The notes beneath the pieces are model-generated. The model ran no database searches. It was not told the origin of the DNA and saw only the letters and a list, made by a program, of their open reading frames with translations. DNA of 64,000 nt from NCBI GenBank assembly GCA_964017195.1, contig OZ024892.1, positions 14,208,071-14,272,070 on the forward strand, read 5' to 3'. The DNA comes from Siderastrea radians. Taxonomy: Eukaryota > Cnidaria > Anthozoa > Scleractinia > Rhizangiidae. The translations under genes and the position numbers were made by a program. This document shows, in pieces, positions 23,805-33,800 of the stretch (positions are counted from its first letter, which is position 1; each line of letters opens with the position of its first letter).

Positions 23805-24283
23805 ATGATGGACTTGAAAGAAGTAGTAAGCAAAGCGTTATCATTCTTGGATTCCAAGGGGAAAACGATCGTTTTAAAGGCCGAACAGGAAAAGGCTTTG
23901 TACAGCCTACTTGAAGGAAACGATGTTTTGGCAGTTTTGCCAACAGGTTTTGGCAAAACCATGATTTTTACGATGTTTTCTGTTGCTGCTCGAGAACAAA
24001 CACTGCAGGCACCAATTTCAGTATTGGTAATATCACCGCTCAACAGCATAATCACCGACCAAATCGCTGATCTAGAAGGATTATGCAAAGCCGCACAGCT
24101 TAAAGCAGACAACTTAAATGCAATACTGAAAGACCCGCCACATTTTATCTACGCTTCGGCCGAGAAAGTCCTTGAAGAACGCTTCCTTCGTGCCCTCAAA
24201 GATTTCAGTTCTGAACTACACAAGCGCATATCATTGATTGTCGTAGACGAATCACACACAGTGGAAACGTGGACGGGAAAAAG
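23805..24283 (+). pseudogene. RecQ/DExH-type helicase, N-terminal part only
   Basis: From ATG 23805 the frame gives 160 residues of a superfamily 2 helicase: a Q-motif-like LKAEQEKAL (24-32), Walker A LPTGFGKT (45-52), motif Ia region SPLNSIITDQ (77-86) and DESH box (148-151), followed by TVETWTGK. Family members unwind DNA with ATP. The coding part stops at a plausible donor (AAAAG/GTATTT at 24283). The remaining helicase core, motifs III-VI, is absent before the opposing gene begins about 90 bases later, so it is a truncated transposon cargo gene. The 45 residues ahead of Walker A have no obvious targeting signal. Confidence 0.8.
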
Positions 24284-24374
24284 GTATTTTTGTGCACTCG
24301 TTTCTCGTAGATGGCTACAAGGAAAGCTACCGATCACCGAGTAACCTAGCTAGCTATTTTTTTTCTTCTCATGT

Positions 24375-26042
24375 CTACAACAAAAGGAATAATAAAAACT
24401 TGCTAAATTCACGTCTAAAATTCGAAAGAAATTCGGTTTTTGACAAGCATTGCTCGGTCTTTGCTATAGTGGCTGCCTCTCCCTCTGGCTCAACTTGGTC
24501 AGCATTTGTCTTGCTGGTTTCTTTGCAAAATGTTTCTATCAAAATCTGTAAATCCCTACTGGAACAGTGGCCAGTTGCATGTTCTACCACCTTCTTCAGT
24601 ACCAAGGCTGCAGTTTGCCTTTTCTCTATTTCTGATTTCCATGCAAACAACTTCACACGCCAGCTTCCACCCATCTTAGTCTGGAAAGCAACAATAGACT
24701 CAGGCGACATACAGATCCCTAGCTTTGAAAGCCGATCTATGTCCTCCCACTTTGTTCCACTGTGAAACAATATAGTGGATATGCGGTAGGCCAACGCAGA
24801 CATCTTATGGTTCCTGGCTCTAGCTGCTGCAGCTGTGGAAAGGGCCATACTGTTTGCTATTTTCAGGGTTTCATAGCTTGTTTTCTTCACTCCATTAGCT
24901 CCCTTCAATGAAGCAGTCCAAAATGGACATGAGACAACACATTCCTCCAGAAATTTCGAGTTAGAAAACTGCCCCACTTCTGCCGGTGTTTTCGCAAGGA
25001 GAATTGATTTCCGTGAATCTTTACAGTAATCGGTGAACTCCGCATCCACAGCTTTTGTAATCGGACCCAGGAGTTCTGCCTTTATTTCTTCGTGCTTGAA
25101 TATGGTGTTTGCCACCGTTTTCCAGTTTCTTTTGGAAATGTTTATAATAATTGATGCCGATTCCTTCGAGAAAGAACTTCTGCACTCAACATTGCCGTTC
25201 GGGTAAACAATAACAGTTTTGACCTGAGTGGTGGGCTTGTCCAGGAGGCCTTCGACATTCAGATGCGCGTCAGCATTGGTCAAGTTCTCTTTCTCCCGAC
25301 CAAAAGCCAACGATTTCTTGGCTCCGCTTGATCGTTTAGCAGCTTTAGAGGTGGGGCGTCTATCTGGTGAGATTGTAGTGGGAAGCTGCCTCTTGAATCT
25401 GCTTGGCGCGTCGCTACACTCCCCTTCATTCACACCTCGCTCCGTTTCAGTGGTCTTCTTGTCGCTCGCCTCGGCGTTTGCCCTGTCGTTTTCTTACACC
25501 GATTTCAGCCGCTTGTAGAAACAATACGTGTTCCTCAAATTCCTACCGCATGGCTTGCAAATTCTATCGGATAATTTATCTGATTTTGCCACATTGAAAC
25601 CGAGCTCAGCGCATAACTGGCTCGAAGTTTTGTTCTCGAGACCTCGAAATTCTGGTTTGTCGCTGTACTCTTTCCTCTTCGAGATTGTAAATATATTTTC
25701 AGTAGAAACATACGCAACTCTTCCGTATCTAATAACTAGCTTGGTTCTGCAAAATCTACACTCTTCCTTCGGATTTTCGTGGCTTGCGCTAGCTGATTTT
25801 TTCGGTGTTTCGCGTAGCTCCATTCTCCGTGACAAAACAGTTCCACGTGAGTTTGACAACTTCAAACCACGTGGATTTGTTTTGGTCGAAGCGTTTGACA
25901 GTTTAAAAACAATGGGGCCTTTACTTGATTTTGATTGGTCCATAGCGAGTGCGTGACATGTCACCGTAAGCGTCATGGTCAATGGGTTGTGACTCATCGG
26001 GGGATAGTTATCCAGTAGGCGTTCCTTCTTTTCTTTTCGCAC
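24375..26042 (-). pseudogene. Transposon protein with CxxC...CxxC finger, in-frame stop, truncated
   Basis: One continuous minus frame broken by a single stop (25494-25496). The upstream part (182 aa to the stop, from 26042) carries a cysteine pair CRFC (residues 95-98) and a second pair CKPC (162-165), then RNLRNTYCFYKRL, a ZAD-like arrangement that probably binds zinc. Downstream, after a basic linker (FKRQLPTTISPDRRPTSKAA), come AAARARNHKMSALAYRISTI, WEDIDRLSKLGICMSP and a Lys/Glu-rich helix. Similar paired-cysteine plus 'RLxxLGICMS' proteins are, in my recollection, common in cnidarian transposons (some annotated DUF6589), but I cannot confirm that. The frame ends abruptly at 24375 facing the truncated helicase. 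Confidence 0.6.
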
Positions 26043-26349
26043 CTCCCGCCCCCCTCCCCTCGCGTCGCCTCTTTGTCAACTATCGCTCGCCCCGCTCCTC
26101 CGTGTCGCGTATTTTCCAAAATGGCGGCCAAGATAGCGAACTCCGGGTTTTCTCGCCGAAGAAAAACTCCAGCGCCTACAGGTAGGCTATAATAATGGCG
26201 GACTATTAAATCGGAAAATTGCAGTTTAAATAAATAGTCTTCTTGTCGAAATTAAGGCTTAAAATTTCGCTTGGGGAGTGTTTAGTAAACAAAGTTTCGA
26301 AATCCGAAGAAAAAATAAAAGTGATTTTTTGATCGTAGTACCACTTTAA

Positions 26350-29064
26350 TACATCATCTGGAAACAGCATCTCCTGGGGGCTACTCTTTCAAGAGGAAAA
26401 AACGATTGTACATGTTGGACACCTTGCTCCGTAATGTCAAGTCACACCCTGCAGAGTCACTCCCTCACAACATTTAACATCAATAACTTGTATGAACATA
26501 GGTGATGTGCAACTGCTGTTGTGTTATGTAATCAAAGGTTACATGGGATCTTACTTTTAAAGTAGACCAGATGATGATTTAAACCAGCATTACAATCTAC
26601 ATTTGGTATTTGACTCTTTTGTTAAGTTTTCAAACTAAGAATATAAGTGCTAATACTGTAAATGAGGTGTAAAGGCCAGAAACAATTTGATGAATAACTC
26701 AGTTGGCTACACAAAATATTCTAACAAATCCTATGGACACTTATTGATAATTATTACTAGTCTTTAAAAACTATCACCCATTCAGCTATGTTTTGACTTG
26801 ACCAATAATTTGGGAGCTTTCTTGATTGTTGTTTTAGTTGTTTTGTGATTACTGAATTAAATTCCTAGATGTTGGTGAGCTCACATTAAGCCACCCTTGA
26901 TTGCTGAACAGTTGAAACATGACCATGGATACATTCACTGATTTCTTGTTACTTGTTTATGTTAGTACAGTCATAGACCTTGGGGCAGAGAAACTTTGAA
27001 GAAACAAAGTTTTGTTTCATGGTAACCTGAATATCAGGCTTTTCAGGTGGGGGGGGGGGGGGGGAGGGGGATTCGCTCCCCAGAGAAGGCCTGATACTCA
27101 GTTTAGTTTCATGGCATTTAAGACAATTTTTGTGTAGCCAGTAAATTTATTCATCAAATTATTCCTGAGAGAATTGAGATCCACTTGCCCAGTGGGCCAG
27201 TAAATTTCAGTTTTCACTTGCCCCCAGTAAAATATTACTTGCCCAGTGGGAACGCAACGTGCCTTATCAAGTACAGTAGTTTATGTCCTAGGTATCTTTC
27301 ACCTAGTTACACCGTACCGATAAGCTCATTTTGTTATTTTCAATCACTAAATATAGACAGTTGTCTATAATCAGTGATAGACTACGGTGTATAACAAAAT
27401 GAGCTTACCGGTACTTATCTAGGCAGTGCTTTCAATAAGCACTGACGGCTGACGAAAAGCGTCAGCTATTTCGCTCAGAAAAGTCGGCTACTTTTTGCCC
27501 TAAATTAAAGTAATTAAAGGAAGATTCTTTCAAAACCCTAGTTGATACAGTCGGTTACTCTATTCAGACGAGCTGCCTACTTCAAATTTTATTGAAACCC
27601 CTGCTAGGTGAAAGATACTGGACAGTGACATCCAATATTGCACTGAGCCAATATGGTATCAGAGGGTGAATGCGAACAAAGTATGTTTGGATTTTAAATT
27701 AATCCATGCTTTTAACCTCATTGTTTTGCTCATCTTGCAATCTTAAGTCTTGAATTAGTTTCTGACTAGAATTTGTCATTTATCAAGCTGACACTTTCAG
27801 ACAGACTCACAAGACTACTGAGGCTAATTTCACTTGCCCACCGGGCCACCGAACTTCTATTTTCACTTGCCCAAGAGCAAAATTTACTTGCCCCGGGCAA
27901 TCGGACCTGGGTTTTTTCCTGCCCTTTCCGGGCCTGTCACTTAATTTACAGCATTAAACTTCCATTATTTTTGAAAACTTTGTGAGCGGCCATATGGAAA
28001 ATAACCATGGGCATGTCACAATGCCATGGTAGTGAAACTTGCATGTCTCAGTGATCCCAAGAGCTGGCTGGATGGGGCGTTGGCCCCTGCTACAGTGTAT
28101 GTTCAGCCATGTCCAATTGGTCGAAATTGGAGAGGCTGAACAAAGTACTGCCCCAGGCCCTCCAGGATGGGGTTTGAGTATGGGCCCAATCATTCCAGGC
28201 CCACCCCATAGAAACTGGTCATGGTTATGGAAACCAGAAACATTCTCATTTTTAGATTTATGGCCTTACAGCTTTATCAGTGCAGCCTCGTGATAACCAC
28301 ATAATTATAGAGTGCAACATTAATTTACTTAATTAATTCTATTTCAGTTTCTCTTAAAGCTGTCTCTACTTTAAACAACCAAAACCCATATGAACCCCTA
28401 TAATTCACACATTAATGTAATTCACATACCAGTTTGACTTATAAAAGTCTCCACAGTTACTGCCCATTTTAATTGTTACCTGGGTCAGTGTCTATAGGAA
28501 TAATTTGTACCGTAATAGGCTTATATTTATGCCGACCTATGTCTTGTCCCTCTAGTAGGACTTTGTTTCGTTGGGGAAAAACTACCGCCCAGAAGGACAG
28601 CTGTCTCAGGGACTGCGCGAGGGGTGGGCTGAGGGGACTTTAGCACCCCCCCCCCCCTTTTGGTGCCATTGAAAAAGAAGAAAAAAAAGTTGAAAAATTC
28701 TTTAGTCAGTGATCAATTTCAGGGTTTACCAGTTTCCCCAGTTTCCCCAGTTAGATCTAATTTTCTTATGGACAAACACGGAAACAGAATAGATACGGAA
28801 TAATCTACAAAAGTTCAAATCGCCTTGCTGTCATTTGGCGTTCTCTACCTTGGAGAGTTTGAACCTTGGGAGGGGGGTACCTGTTAAAGTTTTGTATGGG
28901 TAGGCTCTGCCCGGAGGTTCAAACTCTTACCCTTTAATTAAATTTTTACCAAAATGGTACCCCTTTAATATAGCTAGAGCAAAATTGCACCCCTTTCCTA
29001 TACCTCAAGGATAAGCCAAAACAAAAGAATATACTATAATCGTCTCATGTTTCCCGGGCTTTCA
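26350..29064. other. Intergenic repeat-rich region, no gene
   Basis: No coding exon recognised. There is a 16-base G tract at 27049-27064 and a long hairpin at 27314-27414. Diverged CACTTGCCCA/GGGCCAGTAAATTT repeats lie at 27181-27260 and 27830-27930, and a C tract at 28646-28657. These look like nested, decayed short transposons. Confidence 0.5.
27314..27414. repeat. Almost continuous 100-base hairpin
   Basis: Arms 27314-27337 and 27391-27414 match with one mismatch (GTACCGATAAGCTCATTTTG core). An inner pair, ATCACTAAATATAGACA and TGTCTATAATCAGTGAT, continues the stem almost to the centre. Confidence 0.75.
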
Positions 29065-29521
29065 GCCTCTGCCGCTGACGAATCTTCGTACCCGTCACAA
29101 TTTTACTCACGGCTACTTTTTAAATTCCGAAGAACTTTCCACTTCAATGTTCGTTCTAATAAAGAACATAAATTTTATAGTTAAATATGTTCAAGAAAAG
29201 TTTTATTTCAGCAATATAGGTCGAAAAATCGTTTTATTTTACCACACGTTACAGTTTATATTTTATAGCACGAAGTTCCATAATTGACAGAAAAAATAGA
29301 GCTTATTTACATTAGCGATCGACGCTTTTCAATGGGTGCGATTTCTTTCTTTCTTTGTTTCTTTTTTTCTTTCTCTTTTTCAAAAGTTTTCGGATTTTTT
29401 GTTATATTAAGTCAATTAAAGGGACGTGTTTTTTGGAAAAGGAAAGGAATGTTCCTCGGGATTTTAAAAGTAGCCGTGAGTGAAAATGTGACGGGTACGA
29501 AGATTGCCCTGCGGCAGAGGC
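29065..29521. mobile_element. MITE with about 60-bp inverted ends
   Basis: Left arm GCCTCTGCCGCTGACGAATC through CTTCGTACCCGTCACAATTT and ACTCACGGCTACTTT; the right arm (29467-29521) is its near complement. The interior is AT-rich and non-coding. Confidence 0.75.
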
Positions 29522-29984
29522 GCGAAGTTAGTGATATGCACGTGGAGCGACAATGATGAAGCATAATGCACGCACTCACGTGGTTGTCCCAGGATATTTC
29601 TCGTGCAGTTGGTTAGTAAAATGACACAACGGTGGAACAAAAATAGTGACTTTTCTCACCCTATGATATACCTTACCTGTGAAAGTTTCCTCCTGAGTTG
29701 TCAAGAAAAAAATGGCAAAAAGCAATAATCTTGTTACGTATTCAATTGTTTCAAGTGTTTGTCCTTATTTACGCTGCTAAGGGTAAAGGCTTTGACACAG
29801 GGCATGTGTCTCCAATAGAATAAAAGACCAAAAGGCAAACTGCAAAAACAATACAGTGTACATAGGCAACAATAATATCAATAAAAAAATTGATTCCAGA
29901 AACAACCAAAACAAAAGGATAGTCTGTAAACATTGTGCAAAAGAGTTGCTGTCCCTATACAAAGACGAGCCACCACAGAATAAA

Positions 29985-30115
29985 TTTATTTTCTGCCATT
30001 CTGGATTTCGGATTCCAGATTCCTAGAGTAGCGGGATTTCGGATTCGCATTCCATTAATCTGCATTCCGGATTCTAGAGGCTGGATTCTGGATTTCAAAC
30101 CCTGGATTTACTGCT
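29985..30115. repeat. GGATTC/GGATTT short-unit repeat
   Basis: A run of degenerate GGATTTCGGATTCC, GGGATTTCGGATTCGC and CTGGATTCTGGATTTC units. These resemble the iterons inside the elements at 7358-9029 and 55638-56087, but no terminal repeats are visible here. Confidence 0.5.
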
Positions 30116-30329
30116 GCAGGAGCAGCAATAGACTTTCTTAAAAGTCCTTCGCTTCTCATTTTCGGTTCCGATGGTTTTTTGGGGGTTTCGCGCTTCCAAA
30201 AAAAAAAACTCCAAAAAAACTCTGAGGTCGACTTGTGGGCAGGTCTAGGGAAGCAATGATATGCTAGCCAGTTCTCTTTCGTTTCCTTATTTTTTAGGGC
30301 GAGAAAATCGAACCTTTTTTACCACTGAT

Positions 30330-30560
30330 TTGCATTAACTATAAATTTCCGCTCGTGCGTGGATAGAAATCTGAGGGAAACAGGACGACTGAGGACTGCG
30401 CATACTCGCAGTCATGGATTTCGTAACTCGACAGGGCGAAACTTGTTAGCTCCACCACTCTCCATATAAACCAAGTCGCTCAGACGAAGAGCTACCGTTC
30501 GAAACGTCAGCTTTCAATTTCTTTACGGTCGCCAATTTACCTGATCAACTCAGTGGTTAA
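30330..30560 (+). mobile_element. Penelope-like retroelement remnant with hammerhead-like motif
   Basis: Around 30478-30511, CAGACGAAGAGCTACCGTTC then GAAACGTCAGC resembles a type I hammerhead ribozyme core: CUGANGA, a short stem II closed by GAGC/GTTC, then GAAAC. Hammerhead motifs are documented in Penelope-like elements of animals. The first core triplet reads CAG rather than CUG, so activity is doubtful. The following TTTCAATTTCTTTACGG and CAACTCAGTGGTTAAA blocks are, as far as I recall, usual neighbours of this motif in such remnants. Confidence 0.45.
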
Positions 30561-30705
30561 ATCCAAAGTTTTGTGTTTCACTCCCCCACTGACGCAGCAC
30601 CACAGTTTTTTTAGGAACAAACCACCTTGTTTGCTTGTTATAATTGATGCCTCATACACAACATTCTATTGCCGAAATAACGCCCGCTGACTATATGCGT
30701 CCGCA

Positions 30706-30715
30706 AAGATGGCGG
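30706..30715 (+). promoter_or_regulatory. YY1-like AAGATGGCGG motif upstream of FIBP
   Basis: AAGATGGCGG lies 133 bases ahead of the FIBP start codon. This motif is common near transcription starts of TATA-less housekeeping genes. Function here is inferred from position. Confidence 0.45.
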
Positions 30716-30847
30716 TAAAAACGAGGTAAAAACTGGCAGGCGAAGGACGAAAGCATTATTGTGTGTCAGAGGGAGAATAACTCACTTATTTGGTGACCAT
30801 GCCCACTGTAGGAGCTACATGACACTCCTTACCTACAAAAGGGAGCA

Positions 30848-33800
30848 ATGGAGGACATAGATGTTTTTTATATGGATCCAACTTTCATTGACCTTCAAGT
30901 TTACAGCTTGTGGTTGGAAGGCCTCTCTGGTAAGACAAACAAGTCCTTAAAACAAGTCCTTAAAACAAGCCTTTCGATAATTTTCTTACTATCGTACGCA
31001 CAGAACAAATGTGAATAGTTTGGATGTAATTTTGTGGGTCTCGTTGTATGTGAAACTGTTTTGCTTAGCTCATTAACCATTAGGAATATAAACTTCAGAA
31101 TAGCCTGCCACTTCAAAGCTGCATCCCGCAAAAAAACCTGGATACACGGCTATGCACTGATCCGTTTCTCACGCTTCTTCCTCTTCCCACGTTTAAAGAA
31201 TGACAAACCTAGACATGCCGTGTATGTTCTATTTGGCTATGGAGCTACACTGCTATTTAAAGTGGCTATGCATGCCCATCTACATGGCTACCTAGCCATG
31301 AAGCCACTGTTTTAAGGGGATAACTTTAAAGTGGCAGGGTAATTTGCAGTTAAGCCAAAAATTGTTACGTGGGTCAAGAACATATACTCTGCACTACATG
31401 TACACCCCGTCACGGCAAAAACTTTCCTAAATCCCCCTGTCAAATTGTAAGTGCACCACCTTCATTGAGTTGCAGATCCTGCAAAAACACTATCAGTTTG
31501 TGAGGCCCTGTTAGGGGGGATTGAGGGGGGAGGGTGTTATAATCCTGAGTAAATTTTGGAAATGACCCGTATCCCAATTCTGTAAACAAATATATCCCAA
31601 AAAAAGATGTAATTTTACAATGCAACATAAATAATCCGTAATCTTTAATTTTAGTGGCCAATAATTTGCATCCCTTCTCTAAAAATCCCTAATATATGGT
31701 AATCCTAAAACCCTAACAGGGGCTTGTTGGTGTTGCTTTCCTAACAGGGTGATCTTTGTTTCCATTATTGTTTAACTCTTGTAGTGACGGATGAAAAAAG
31801 AACTTTTCATAGCAGTTCCTTATTTTGCTTTTATTTGGTAACTGGAGGAGCTCATACTGGACATTACTCCATTTCACCCAAAAATGTTTATTTGAGGACA
31901 CAGAACTTGAAAGTTTTCACAGTGTATCACTCACAGCCTAGCGCATTTAAAACTTGTAGCCATAGCATGTATCAGAACAATGCAGGTCCCATGCTGATTG
32001 CACAGTCTATTGACAGATAAATTTACTGTATGTGCCTAAGCATTTGCACTTGTTGCACTTTTTTTTATTTGCCCCTACACCTGTACACACTTAGTTCTAG
32101 GCTGCATTTTATGTAGAGTATGCTGAAGAACTTGAACATGAATCTTAGGCAACTCAAGGTGGCATAGAATGTGAAAGACCATGGTATGTTTTTGGTGTAG
32201 GATTCATGCAGAATGCACCCTTTGTAATAAACTGTGTTAACTGAAGAAATGAGTCAAGGATAATGTGAAGGATGAATGACTGTTGCAATCAAGTCATAAC
32301 TGTCATGTTCTGAGTATCAAATCAAAGTATCAACCAGTGTCAGTGATGTACTTGTAGTGACATCTATATTCGTAAACCCTTGTCGTAGTGTTAATGTACA
32401 CTTCAACATGAGTTTTGAAAGTACTATTAACCAATCCTTTTTTTAAACTAGAAATTGAAGCAACGCAGAGGCGTGAATGTGATGATGAATTAAAAAAGCT
32501 TGGTGCATCTCATGCCATCATTACCAGTGATACTCATGACCAGTTTCGCTTGTTTCACATGGTTGAACGTTTCTTGCAATCTCCTCCAATGCTGGCCAGA
32601 CAAATGCTGTTACAGATTTCACCAGGTGTTCAAGATATTCTCATTGAAGGGTAAGGAAATAGATTCCCTGTTACAGACTGTGTAATCAATCATGAACAGC
32701 TTCTTAGCAGTTAGACAAAGAGAAAGCTAACTGTGGTTTAGTTCACTTTTAAAAGGTTTTACCCCTTAAGCCCCAATGGTAATCAGCATCAAAATTCTTC
32801 TCATCATATCAGTGCATTAGAATACATACAGGTCATGAGAATTTAGGAAATGATTGACCAAAGATGAATTGTCTTGATGTTTAGACAAGTTCTCCCAAGT
32901 AGTCTTCAACAAAATGTATGGAGACCAGCAAGGAGAATGCTGGGGCAAAAATTGTAAACAACAGGCAAGTAAAAGACAAGGGAGGCATTATGTTCTGTGA
33001 TATGTTTTAATGTGCAGAAATTTTTTCATCCCTTGGTGTCTTGTGTGTGATGTCTTTCTCTTGAATGTTTGAATGTCACTGGTAAATTACAGATGTAATA
33101 AATGTTGACAAACTTGATCTGTAAGTTGACAGACAGTTTGCCTGGGCCTTTGGCAAGTAAGCATAACAAGTTATCTTGCATGCCTTATTTCAAACTCTCA
33201 CCCTTTGTAAGGCTCATAAAGTTATTTTATATGGCTTACATGTATGCTCTAGGGAATTCCCTCTAACACTGTATTTTATATACCACTCCAGATGTTCTAT
33301 CCAGTTACTGGTCACTGGGCCAGTAGACAACTCACTGTGTAGTGCCTAGTTAAGTTGTGAGTCTTACAGGATTCTTTGCTTATTAGGTACTATCAGTTTG
33401 ATAAGGACATGGTGCGAGAACTGTTAGGAAAAAAACTAACTGGACGATTGAGGAAAGATTTGGATGATGTTAGCGAGAAGACAAATATACCACTCAAGAG
33501 CTGTCGGAGACAGGTTAGTTGTCATTATTGCATTTTCCAGCACACTGTTGCAAGCCTGCAAATAACAGCCTGTCATCTGACAAATGTCTGGTAAATTTGG
33601 ATTTTGACTGGTGAAATCTCAGTTTAGCCTGACAAAATGACCTGTGGAATATGCTAGTTAGTGACGTTTAATTTGAAACAGAAAATTATAAATTGTGTTG
33701 ATGGCTTAATATTAAAGTATCTTGCAAAAAAAAATTGTCCCACCAGACCGGCCCCTTGTCCGGTGAACAGTTAAACCTGGACTGCCGAATGCCCTGGTCA

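Larger units (their letters stand above)
23148..26349. mobile_element. 3.2-kb TTAA-flanked DNA transposon, internally deleted
   Basis: Both ends read TTAAAGTGGTACTA inward, and the TTAA is repeated at each edge (23148-23151, 26346-26349). The terminal inverted repeats are about 170-180 bases long, with cores TTTTTTCTTCGGATTTCGAA, AAACACTCCCCAA and TTTAAACTGCAATTTTCCG. Inside the left end is a 70-base-arm palindrome (23296-23516). Two convergent truncated genes meet near 24340-24380: a helicase front half on + and a zinc-finger-type protein on -. TTAA target choice is known for piggyBac and Kolobok, but neither transposase was seen. Left-end sequence recurs at 53398. Confidence 0.8.

Noticed and set aside
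23762..24112. 116-codon minus frame opposite the helicase
   Set aside because: Shadow of the plus-strand helicase, whose Walker A and DESH motifs fix the true frame.
31784..32020. Alternative FIBP second exon beginning VTDEKR
   Set aside because: VTD resembles the vertebrate sequence at this junction, but the following residues do not, and the exon at 32452 fits phase and alignment length exactly without it.
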